This document shows, piece by piece, positions 8,241-17,200 of a DNA stretch of 31,740 bases (within the stretch, counting starts at the first letter, position 1; each line of letters starts with the position of its first letter). The position numbers and the translations under genes were made by a program. The DNA lies in assembly GCA_910587735.1 (NCBI GenBank), contig CAJUNT010000026.1:1-31740 (forward strand), written 5' to 3'. The stretch comes from an uncultured Clostridia bacterium (GTDB lineage Bacteria > Bacillota > Clostridia > Lachnospirales > Anaerotignaceae). The notes beneath the pieces are model-generated. The model worked only from the letters and a program-made list of their open reading frames with translations. It had not been told where the DNA came from and did not search any database.

Positions 8241-8630
8241 ATGAAAATTAAAATGAAAGATAGTAATGGAAAAATGATTACTGTTGAAGTATCAGAAGAA
8301 GTGTATGCAGTTTTACAGGAAGAAAACAAAGAGCAAGAACACCAAAGATACGAAAGAAGAAAACATATTGATGATAGAGAATTGAGTGATTACATAGTAT
8401 ATCAGAAAAGAGTAGCTGAAAATTTAGAGGACTACTGCATCAATAGAGAGCAGTTAAAAGAAATTCAGAAAATTGTAAGCACTTGCACACAAACACAACA
8501 AAGAAGATTTTACTTAAACCGCATTTGTGGTTACAGCTATACGGAAATTGCAAAAATGGAAAAGTGCGGAGTTAGTCGTGTTATCAATTCCGTTGTAAGC
8601 GTTGAAAAAAAGTTAAAAAAATTTTTTTAA
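8241..8630 (+). CDS. Small sigma-70 region 4-like/HTH regulator of the mobile element
   Basis: I place the start at ATG 8241, eight bases after a GGAGGG ribosome site, rather than the in-frame TTG at 8226; this gives 129 residues. The N-terminal third is hydrophilic (MKIKMKDSNGKMITVEVSEE). The C-terminal half is a helix-turn-helix: RRFYLNRICGYSYTEIAKM, then a recognition helix CGVSRVINSVVSVEKKLKKF. This resembles region 4 of sigma-70-like ORFs found in Tn916/Tn1549-type elements, where they regulate excision or recombinase genes. The N-terminal sigma domains are absent, so it may be a DNA-binding regulator rather than a true sigma factor. It is the first gene of the element, followed by a long leader. 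Confidence 0.7.
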   Translation: MKIKMKDSNGKMITVEVSEEVYAVLQEENKEQEHQRYERRKHIDDRELSDYIVYQKRVAENLEDYCINREQLKEIQKIVSTCTQTQQRRFYLNRICGYSYTEIAKMEKCGVSRVINSVVSVEKKLKKFF

Positions 8631-9025
8631 AATGGGGGTAAAAAAAGGCGAGAAGTTACCTATATAGTAAGAGGGTTTCAAGCGATACCTTTTTACTGTA
8701 CCTTGAAAAACAATAGAGAACTATTCATATCAGTATACAAATGATTTCTAGTATGAATGCAAACTTGCCATGATAATACAATAAAAAGTATTGGAGCGAT
8801 TTCATAAATTTTAGAAAGTCACTGTTGTGTACCTCGCATTGAAAATGAGGGATACTGCGAATATCGTGTGCAGACTTGTCAACTGTATGATACACGTATC
8901 GGCGGTATTTGTGATAGCTTTTAGAAGCAGTTTGTATATTCCGTACTGGGGAATGAGCCAGCAATATAATCCTGTTATATTAGAATACAGTACAAAAGAA
9001 AAGATTTTTAAAATACATTAAAATA

Positions 9026-9066
9026 TATTTCTGTCAGACTGCATTATTGTAGTCTGATAGAAATTT
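9026..9066 (+). terminator. Hairpin, probable terminator
   Basis: TTTCTGTCAGACT pairs with AGTCTGATAGAAA (one G-U pair) around a ten-base loop, followed by TTTTAAT. It ends the leader region upstream of the small gene at 9138. Confidence 0.65.
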
Positions 9067-9072
9067 TAATAT

Positions 9073-9108
9073 AAAAGATAGAGCATTTAAAAAAAGTGCT
9101 TTATCTTT
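9073..9108 (+). terminator. Second hairpin in tandem, probable terminator or attenuator
   Basis: AAAAGATAGAGCATT pairs with AGTGCTTTATCTTTT with minor mismatches and is followed by GTTTT. It lies about 20 bases before the ribosome site of the 9138 gene, so it may also attenuate that gene. Confidence 0.55.
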
Positions 9109-9137
9109 TGTTTTAAAAAAAGAGGAGGAATAAAAAT

Positions 9138-9353
9138 ATGAAAAACAAGCAAAAAGTGATTGATAGAGATAAATTAGTGGATATTAGAGATGTTGTTATC
9201 AACACAGAATTGCCTAAAGAGAAAAGAATAAAAGATTATGTGCGACAAATTAAAAATCCTTATTGTTTTAAATGTGGGAAATATGTTGTCATATCTAAAT
9301 TTTCAGAGAATGGCTTATCATTGGAGGATTGTTTGAAAGGAATATTATTGTAA
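9138..9353 (+). CDS. DUF6870-like small protein of the mobile element
   Basis: This 71-residue protein starts at ATG 9138 behind AGAGGAGGAAT. It contains LVDIRDVVINTELPKEKRI, then DYVRQIKNPYCFKCGKYVV and a final SLEDCL motif. The 'RQI(G/K)NPYCF(K)xGK' and 'L.DCL' signatures match what I remember of DUF6870, a family found almost only beside serine recombinases and in integrative elements of Clostridia. Its biochemical role is unknown; a recombination directionality or regulatory role is a guess from position. It sits alone between a pair of hairpins and the recombinase promoter. Confidence 0.7.
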   Translation: MKNKQKVIDRDKLVDIRDVVINTELPKEKRIKDYVRQIKNPYCFKCGKYVVISKFSENGLSLEDCLKGILL

Positions 9354-9365
9354 TCAATTTTGTAG

Positions 9366-9394
9366 TAGACTTCTTTTAAAAAGTGTGATATACT
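9366..9394 (+). promoter_or_regulatory. Candidate sigma-A promoter for the recombinase genes
   Basis: TAGACT (9366-9371) and TATACT (9389-9394) are 17 bases apart, and TGA before the -10 gives an extended -10 element. It is about 95 bases upstream of the first recombinase start and follows the end of the previous gene. Confidence 0.55.
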
Positions 9395-9434
9395 AACATT
9401 GGAAAAAGGTATAAACTGAATAAAGATAAATAGT

Positions 9435-9487
9435 ATCACTCTTGAATTTACAGGAGAAGTCTGTAAATTTTTAAGGAGTGATTTTTT
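9435..9487 (+). promoter_or_regulatory. Hairpin that encloses the ribosome site of recombinase 1
   Basis: ATCACTC (9435-9441) can pair with GAGTGAT (9476-9482), and inside it AATTTACAG (9445-9453) pairs perfectly with CTGTAAATT (9461-9469). The right arm contains the AAGGAG ribosome site of the gene at 9489, and a run of seven T follows. The structure could be an attenuator, or could hide the ribosome site until opened. Pairing is seen; function is inferred. Confidence 0.5.
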
Positions 9488-9488
9488 T

Positions 9489-11090
9489 ATGTCAAAATAT
9501 AAAGCAATCAGTTATACAAGGCTTTCCTACACCAATGAAAAAGACAACGAAAGTAACAGCATTTCTAATCAAAAAATGTTAATTAGAGATTTTGTAAAGA
9601 AGCATTCTGATATTGAAATTGTTTCTGAAAAAGTGGACGACGGTTATACAGGTGTTTTGTTCGACAGACCAGCATTTCAGGAAATGATGGAGGACATCAG
9701 AGCGGAAAAAGTAAATTGCATTATTGTAAAAGATTTATCAAGATTTGGCAGAGATTACATACAAACAGGAAAATATTTGAGACAAATATTACCCTCACTT
9801 GGTGTCAGATTTATTGCCATCAATGACAATATTGATACTTTAAAAGAAAACTGTACTGGTTTAGATGTTTCATTAAAAACGATTATCAATGACGCTTACA
9901 GTCAAGATATTTCTAAAAAAATCAGGAGTGTTTTGGAGCAAAAAAGAAAAGAAGGACTGTATGTAGCTGCTTTTACACCCTATGGCTATCAAAAATCAGA
10001 GGAAAATAAAAACCAACTTATAGTTGATGAACAAACAGCACCAATTATCAAAGATATTTTTAAAATGAAATTAGATGGCATGAGTGCAGCAAAAATTGCT
10101 GATGTTCTCAATGAAAAAGGTATTCTTTCTCCTGTGATGTACAAAAAACAAAATGGATATGCTTATGCAAAAGGCGGATACATTACAGAAAATAATGCAA
10201 AATGGTCAGCAACAACCATACTACGAATACTAAAAAATGAAATTTACACGGGAACAATGGTGCAGGGTAAAAAAACAACATACAATTATAAACTCAAAAA
10301 TATTATCAAAAAACCAAAAAGTGAATGGGTATATGTAGAAAATACTCATGAGGCAATTGTATCAAAACAGGAATTTGATTTAGTGCAGAACATTCTTTTT
10401 TTGGATACCAGAACAGCACCATTTCAAGAAAATGTATATTTGTTTTCTGGTTTGTTAATTTGTGCTGATTGTGGAAGTCGTATGACAAGAAAAAGTGTTG
10501 CCTATAAAAATAAAAAATATTTTTATTATTATTGTCCCACTGGTAAAAAGGGCTGTACATCTTCTCATATGATAAAAGAAGATGAATTGATTGCTTGTGT
10601 TTTAGAAAGTGTGAAAAAACACATCAGCAGTGTCATTTCGTTAGAAAAACTATTGCAGAATATAGAAAGTACAAGAATTAATCAAAAAATTGTGCAAAAG
10701 TATGGAAAAGAAATTGCAGAAAAAGAACAGATGGCAGAAGAATTAAAAGTGTTTCAATCTTCATTATATGAAAACTATATCAAAGGAATTTTGCCAAAAC
10801 TAGACTATAGAATGTTAAAGCAAGAATATACAGTAAAATTAGAAATGATAGAAAAAGAAATTTCTGCTTTAAATGAAAAGTTAGAAAAAGAGCTGTGGCA
10901 TGACCGAAAAGAATGGATAGAACATTTTAAGAAATTTTCAAATATTACAGAACTGGATAGAAATGCAGTCATTCAGCTAGTGCAATCTGTAAAAATTTTT
11001 GAAAAAAAACAAATTGAAATTACGTTTCGTTATCAGTCGGAATATGAAGAAACAATAAAAATGTTCCATTCTAAAAAGGAGGTTATTTAA
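9489..11090 (+). CDS. Large serine recombinase 1
   Basis: This 533-residue protein has ATG 9489 behind AAGGAG. The N-terminal catalytic domain has YTRLS with likely nucleophile Ser13, then SNSISNQ and the SRFGRDYIQTG motif of serine recombinases. A recombinase domain follows (about 165-300, ending in NEIYTGTMVQGK), then a zinc beta-ribbon with CADCG (near residue 325) and CPTGKKGC (near 350). The C-terminus is a charged coiled coil. Length and order match TnpX/Tn4451-type large serine recombinases that integrate and excise elements by 2-bp crossover. The stop is one base before the next gene. All key residues are present, so it is probably active. Confidence 0.92.
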   Translation: MSKYKAISYTRLSYTNEKDNESNSISNQKMLIRDFVKKHSDIEIVSEKVDDGYTGVLFDRPAFQEMMEDIRAEKVNCIIVKDLSRFGRDYIQTGKYLRQILPSLGVRFIAINDNIDTLKENCTGLDVSLKTIINDAYSQDISKKIRSVLEQKRKEGLYVAAFTPYGYQKSEENKNQLIVDEQTAPIIKDIFKMKLDGMSAAKIADVLNEKGILSPVMYKKQNGYAYAKGGYITENNAKWSATTILRILKNEIYTGTMVQGKKTTYNYKLKNIIKKPKSEWVYVENTHEAIVSKQEFDLVQNILFLDTRTAPFQENVYLFSGLLICADCGSRMTRKSVAYKNKKYFYYYCPTGKKGCTSSHMIKEDELIACVLESVKKHISSVISLEKLLQNIESTRINQKIVQKYGKEIAEKEQMAEELKVFQSSLYENYIKGILPKLDYRMLKQEYTVKLEMIEKEISALNEKLEKELWHDRKEWIEHFKKFSNITELDRNAVIQLVQSVKIFEKKQIEITFRYQSEYEETIKMFHSKKEVI

Positions 11091-11091
11091 C

Positions 11092-12723
11092 ATGGCTAGA
11101 AAAAGTAGAAAAAATGATACTTTAAATGAAATTACTGTTTCAAAATCAAATTTTACAATTAATACTGCTTTTTATATTCGATTGTCTGTTGAGGACAACA
11201 AAAATAGAGGAAATTCCATAGAACATCAACAAATGCTGCTAAGAAATTTTGTTGCAGTCAATCCAGAATTTCAAGTAGTAAAGACATATATTGACAACGG
11301 AAAAACAGGTACAAACTTTGAACGTCCTGCATTTCAAGAAATGATACAAAATATAGAAGCAGGAAAAATACAATGTGTCATTGTAAAAGACCTTTCCCGT
11401 TTGGGAAGAAATTACATTGACACTGGTTATTACATACAAAGTTATTTTCCAGCCTATAAAGTACGTTTTATTGCTTTAAATGAAAATTTTGATACGGAAA
11501 AAGAAGATAGTAACAATATACTACTTCCAGTGCTGAACATGATAAATGAATCTTATGCACTGGACACCAGCAAAAAAATAAAAGAACAAGCTACAAGAGA
11601 TAGGAAAGCAGGCAAATTTATAGGAGCAAGACCACCTTATGGTTATAAAAAATCACCTGATGATTGTCACAAACTAATGGTTGATGAGGAAACAGCTCCT
11701 ATTGTAAAGCAAATTTTTCAATGGGTGTTAGAAGATGTTTCTTTAGAAAAAATAGCACTTATGCTAAATGAAGCTGGTGTTTTAACTCCTAGTTTTTATA
11801 GCAAAGAGAAAGGATTGATTTCAAGTAAAAAGTTGATTGGACAAGGCTATTGGAATACATTTACGATTATTCATATTATTGAGAATGAAACCTATACAGG
11901 TGATATGGTACAGGGAAAATCAACTAAAATTGGAAAGAAGCAAGTAAGAACAGATAAAAAAGATTGGATTATTGTAAAAAATACGCATGAAGCAATTATT
12001 TCAAAAGAAACTTTTGAAAAAGTACAGGAATGTCGTGCTAAAATAGCGAAAAAAAGTAAATCTCAAAATAAAGTTCCTTATGAAGAAAATATTTTAAAAG
12101 GAAAGGTTTTTTGTCAATGCTGCGAAAGAAACTTACATTATTATAGAAATTCCAAAAAAGAATATCTTTTTCATTGTATTACAAATTATCGTATTAAAAA
12201 AGGTAGTTGTGAGGGTGTTTTTATAAAGCAAAAAGATTTATTTCAAAAAATACTTTTTATTTTTAGCAAAAAGAGAAATTTGTTTTTAGAAAAAGAACAA
12301 TATTTACAACAACAAGTGCAATCCATGCGAAAAAACATAACATTGTGGAAACAACAACAAACTGCACTAGAAATGCAGATGAATGAAAAAAGATTGTATT
12401 TACAAACATTATATGAAAGTCTTGTTGATGGAGTGATTACACAATCAGAATACAAAAAATTAAGAGAGAATTATCAAAATGAAATAGAAAATTTATTATC
12501 TGAAATTAGTTGCTTAGAAGAAATACAACAATATCATAGTCAAAAAATAGAACATATTTTGAAATTAAAAGAAGTTTTTCAATTAGAACAAATTTCAGAA
12601 ATCACAAAAGAATTTGCAGATAAATTCATTAAACGAATAGAAGTTTCTTCAGATAATATTGTAACTGTAGCTTTTTATTTTGATGAACTGTTGAATGAAA
12701 TAGAGGTGAATGATATTGAGTGA
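11092..12723 (+). CDS. Large serine recombinase 2
   Basis: This 543-residue protein starts at ATG 11092, right after recombinase 1, with AAAAGGAGG inside the end of that gene. It has a ~25-residue N-terminal extension before FYIRLS (nucleophile likely Ser32) and NSIEHQQ. The SRLGRNYIDTG motif, recombinase domain (ENETYTGDMVQGK) and zinc ribbon (CQCC and a distal Cys pair) follow, then a long Gln-rich coiled coil. It differs clearly in sequence from its neighbours, so the triplet is not a recent duplication. The 3' end overlaps recombinase 3 by 14 nt. Confidence 0.92.
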   Translation: MARKSRKNDTLNEITVSKSNFTINTAFYIRLSVEDNKNRGNSIEHQQMLLRNFVAVNPEFQVVKTYIDNGKTGTNFERPAFQEMIQNIEAGKIQCVIVKDLSRLGRNYIDTGYYIQSYFPAYKVRFIALNENFDTEKEDSNNILLPVLNMINESYALDTSKKIKEQATRDRKAGKFIGARPPYGYKKSPDDCHKLMVDEETAPIVKQIFQWVLEDVSLEKIALMLNEAGVLTPSFYSKEKGLISSKKLIGQGYWNTFTIIHIIENETYTGDMVQGKSTKIGKKQVRTDKKDWIIVKNTHEAIISKETFEKVQECRAKIAKKSKSQNKVPYEENILKGKVFCQCCERNLHYYRNSKKEYLFHCITNYRIKKGSCEGVFIKQKDLFQKILFIFSKKRNLFLEKEQYLQQQVQSMRKNITLWKQQQTALEMQMNEKRLYLQTLYESLVDGVITQSEYKKLRENYQNEIENLLSEISCLEEIQQYHSQKIEHILKLKEVFQLEQISEITKEFADKFIKRIEVSSDNIVTVAFYFDELLNEIEVNDIE

Positions 12724-14227
12724 TTATAAAATTGCCCTTTACATTCGCCTTTCTGTAAATGACAAAAAGGTAGAAAGTAATAGCATTGAAAATCAAAAAC
12801 TGTTATTAATAAAATATACAGAAAATATGGAAATGCAAAACATCAAATTATTAGAATTTGTAGATAATGGATATAGTGGTACAAATTTTGAACGTCCTGC
12901 AATGCAAGAACTTTTGGAACTTGTGAAAACTCATCAAGTAAACTGCATTATTGTAAAAGATTTCTCAAGATTTGGCAGAAATATTATTCAAACAGGTTAT
13001 TTTTTAGAACAAGTTTTTCCTTTGTATCATGTTCGATTTATTTCTATCAACGAAAATTATGATAGTGACAAAAGTAAAAATAATACTGGAGGTATACCTG
13101 TTACCATACAATTTTTAAAAAATGAATACTACAGCAGAGATTTATCACAAAAATCAAAAAGTGCAAAGTATTCTAAAATGGAAAAAGGAGAATATATTCA
13201 AAAAAATTGCTGTTATGGTTACAAAAAAGAAAATAACACATTAAAAATTGATGAACCAGCAGCAAATACAGTTAGATTGCTATTTGAATTAGCATTACAA
13301 GGAAAAAGTATTACACAAATTGCAAAAGAATTGTATCATAGAAAAATTGCAATACCAGAAGTGTATAAAGGACGTAAGAGACGATAGAAAATGCCTGATT
13401 TATATAGTCCTTATATTTGGAATTTATCAACCATTCAGAGGATACTTTCTGATGAACAATATATTGGAACATATATCATGAGAAAAACTGTTGTAAAAGA
13501 ATTGGGAGGAAAGCGTATCAAAAGAGAAGAAAAAGATTGTATAAAAATTCCCAATCATCATGAAGCAATTATTACAAAGGAAACATTTCAACAGGTACAA
13601 AAACAATCATCTCATATAAAAATAAAAAGTAGAAAAAAAATAGAATACTTGTTAAAAGAAAAAGTATATTGTGGTTATTGTTACCACAATTTGGATAGAC
13701 GACCGAAAAAAAGTGCTGTATTTGTGTGCAGATACTCAGAAGTAGATGCTACTTTTCCTTGCTATAATTTAGCAATATTAGAAAAAGAATTAGAGGAAAT
13801 TGTGTTTCAAATGATTTCAAAACAAATTGAAATCATAATAAACTCAAAACAAACGGACAGTATTAAAATACAGACAACTCAAAAAATAGAATTACAAAAG
13901 CAAGTAAAGTTGTATCAACAAAAAAAGAAGCTATTTTATGAGCAATATATTGAAGGAAAGCTAATAGAACAACAGTTTAGTAAAATAAACTTAGAACTTA
14001 CAAAAGAGTTAGAACCAATACAAAATAAACTGGAAGAAATAGATTTTCAATTACAATATAGTCAAAAAAGAGATTCCTTTCAAAATCAGATAGAAAAAAT
14101 AGTAAAATATGACTTTCATTCTCTTACCAAAGAATTAGTTGACATCTTTATTGACAAAATCTATGTTTTTAAAGAGAATCACATAGAGGTCAAATGGAAA
14201 ATAGAAGATTTTTTGCAAAAAAGATAA
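12710..14227 (+). pseudogene. Large serine recombinase 3, interrupted by one in-frame amber codon
   Basis: ATG 12710 lies in the end of recombinase 2; TTG 12716 is an alternative start with better spacing from GAGGTG. Catalytic motifs are intact: LYIRLS (Ser15), SNSIENQ, SRFGRNIIQTG. After KGRKRR a TAG at 13385-13387 stops translation at residue 225. The frame then continues unchanged from AAA and ATG 13391 through the recombinase domain (WNLSTIQRILSDEQYIGTY), a zinc ribbon (CGYC) and coiled coil for 278 residues to TAA 14227. An AAG-to-TAG change would explain this, and the whole would be ~504 residues. A split enzyme made from both ORFs, or readthrough, cannot be excluded. The stop is followed at once by the truncated spike/Rhs frame. 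Confidence 0.8.
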
Positions 14228-14257
14228 TAAAATTTTTGTCTTGGACTTGACTTTTGG

Positions 14258-17200
14258 TTGTCTGATACCAGAGAAAAACATATGAGAAATGAATTTGGTA
14301 AAGAAATGCGTCTTGGACATAATGATATGGAATTTAAAACACAGGGCAATCAAATGAGTTTGGGAAGTTCTGGCGTTGTTACAATCAATTCTGGAGATAC
14401 CATTACCATTACAGCAACAACAGATATGGAAATTGGATATTCTGAAAAATTAGAATCTGGTGTCGGCTGGGCTACCATAGAACCTATGATAACAGAAAAT
14501 ATCAGTTTTATGGCTGGAAAAAGTATTGTGATGGAAACGGAAAGTGGCGGTCATACCATCAATTTAGACGATTTGAATATTACTGATGATGCTTATATCA
14601 AAATAGAGCAAATTGGTACAGTAAAAAAAGCACCTGCACAAGATTATTCTCAGGAAATAGAACAAGCAAAAGAACAAGATGCACAGGATTTACAAAAAAC
14701 ACGAACAAAAATAGAAGAAATAGAAAGAGCAAAGCAAGCAGAAGCAGAAAGATTGGAAAAAGAAAAATTCTGGAGTGGATTAAAAGCACTTGTGATTGGT
14801 GGTGCTTGTGTAGTTGTAGGAGGGCTTGCTATAGCTGGCGCACCATTTACAGGTGGCGCAAGTATTGCAGCAGGTGCGGCAGTAATAGGAGGAGCATGTT
14901 ATGGGGTATCAGGTGCCTCCAATATGCTTGAAAGTAATTCTATAAGGCAAAATATAACAAAAGGAGATTATAGTGGCGGTTTTAATCCTTTGAGAGATAC
15001 TGTTTTTCAAGGCAATCAATATGCTTTTGATATATTTATGTATGGTTCAGGGCTTGTAAGTGAAGTCAGCCTTGCATTTTTAACAGGAAATCCTCAAATC
15101 ATTTCATCAACACTAAGCGGGGGCGCATTGGCTACAGTAGGGCAGGGCGTCGGCAATATGCTTATGGGAGAGCCTTTTTGTGATTTATCTTCAGCAGAAG
15201 GCTGGGCACAAATGCTGAAAGGTGCAGAAAATGGAACATTTTCAGGGCTTCTTACAGGAGGACTATCAAAAGCGGCAGGGTTACAAAATGCTTGTGGTAT
15301 GACAAAACCACAGCAATGGCTTGCACAACAAGGCATTGATACCGCTGTGGGTGCAGTATCAGAATTGACTACTACTGGTGATATTGATTGGGAAGCATTG
15401 TTGATATCTCAAGCATTTGGCGGTGCAGGAAGTGCATTAGGTATGAAATATAACAACAGATTTGCTCAATATGCATTAGATGTAACAGGAGATACACTAG
15501 GAGAAACAGGCGTCATTCTTTATAGAAATGGTGGAAATTTTAATTTTACTGAAGATGAATGGAGACAAATACAAAATAGATTGATACAATCAGCAATTAC
15601 AAATACTGCGCAATCTATTTCAAGAGGTGAGCCAGTTGACACGGTAAGAGGATTATTGACAGAAACATTTACTGATATTGTGATACCAGATGTTGGTTTT
15701 GATTTGGAAATTGTAAGATATTATAATTCTAAAAATCATAGAACAAGCTGTATAGGTAAAGGCTGGACAATGAATATTGATAGCCGTGTTATGCATAATG
15801 ACAGATTTATGATGATACAAATGCCTGATAGTAGTGTGGAAGTGTTTGAAAAGCAAAACGATGTTTGGACAAGTGCCAAAGAGGGCAGTCTGCGAAACAA
15901 AATACAAGAGGATAGTGAAACAGGTTTTATTACTATGCTGACATTTGATAAAAAGAAATATATTTATAATCAGCGTGGTAATTTAATTTCTATTACTGAC
16001 AGTAATCAAAATACACTTTCTATACAGTATATTGATAATACAGAAGTCATTGACAATATTCAAACAACAGGCGGTAAGCGATTAAAATTTGAATATCATG
16101 ATAATAAAATTTCTTCTATTACAGACCACATAGGCAGAACAATGCATTATTGTTATGATGGTGAGCTTTTAACAAAAGTAGAGGATAGAAATCATGGCAT
16201 TACAACATATACTTATAATGAAAATGGCTACATGGATTCTATTACAGACGCCAATGGCAAAACATATGTGGAAAATAAATTTGATAAAAAAGGTCGTGTG
16301 ATATGGCAAAAATTTAATGAAAGCCAAGAGGTATTTGTTACCTATGACGAAAAAGAAAAAGTCAACACATTTTATTATGCTGCTGACGACGCCAGTGAGC
16401 AATTTTATTACAACAATAAATTACTTGTAACAAAAATTGTAAAACAAGATGGCAGCACAGAAGAATATGACTATGACAAATGGGAAAATAAAATATTCAT
16501 AAAAGATGGTAATGGCAATATTACAAAACGAATTTATGACGAAAATGCAAATATTGTATTGCTTGAAAATCCAGACGGCACAAAAGAAAACTGGAAATAC
16601 AATGAAAGCGGTTTTGTAATACAGCATACCAAAGCAAATGGACAAAATATTTTTACAGAATATGACAAAAATAACAATGTTACAAAACAAAAAGAACAAT
16701 TACAAGACCAATATTATGCTGTTACAACATATAAAAGAGACAGTAAAGGACGTGTTACAGAAGTAAAAGACGCAAATGGTTTTGTTACAAAATATGTTTA
16801 TAAAAGTGAACAATATCACTTACCTACACAAATCATAAATGAACATCACACTATAGATATGGAATATGATGATGTAGGAAGAAAAATAAGTCAGACAATA
16901 GAAGGCTGTACAGAAAACTATTATTACAATAATAATGATAGTTTAGTAAAACAAGAAGATGGTGAAGGCAATACAACCATAACGCTTTACAATAAAATGG
17001 ACGAGCCTGTTAAAAAGTTTTTGCCTAATGAATATCAAAGTGGAAAACCTCAAAAATGTTATGAGTATATTTATGACAGTTTTGACAGAGTGATAAAAAC
17101 CATTACGCCAGAAGGCAGTGTATTCGCTTTAAAAAGAGATAACTGGGGCAGAGTACTCAAAGAAATCAATCCGAATTGTTATGATGAAAATAGCGATAAT

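Larger units (their letters stand above)
8631..9137 (+). other. Gene-poor leader region of the recombinase element, with a Cys-rich coding-like remnant
   Basis: About 500 bases without a credible gene. It starts with GGGGGTAAAAAAAGGCGAGA after the sigma-like gene and contains ACCTTGAAAAACAATAGAG, a sequence type I recall at this place in related elements. At 8808-8930 one frame reads like real protein (VPRIENEGYCEYRV, then CQLYDTRIGGICDSF, stop) but has a stop at 8805-8807 and no start, so it is a remnant or a conserved RNA/DNA site. Two hairpins follow at 9026-9066 and 9073-9108. Confidence 0.45.
8025..14257 (+). mobile_element. Serine-recombinase triplet element inserted upstream of the Rhs gene (ends approximate)
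   Basis: The segment carries a sigma-like regulator, a conserved untranslated leader, a DUF6870-like small protein and three large serine recombinases in tandem. This gene set is typical of small integrative elements in Clostridia. Left end is somewhere after the terminator at 7961-8013; the right end lies between the stop of the third recombinase (14227) and the start of the spike-like coding sequence (about 14250). Large serine recombinases leave only a short crossover core, and I cannot define it. No cargo genes are present, so it is a minimal element. One recombinase is broken, so present mobility is uncertain. Confidence 0.7.

Noticed and set aside
8827..9021. 64-codon plus-strand frame in the element leader
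   Set aside because: The start has no ribosome site and another frame of the same DNA looks more protein-like; treated as a non-coding leader.
13391..14227. Separate 278-residue recombinase gene
   Set aside because: It is in the same frame as 12710-13387 and lacks a catalytic domain and a good ribosome site, so it is called as the second half of one interrupted gene.
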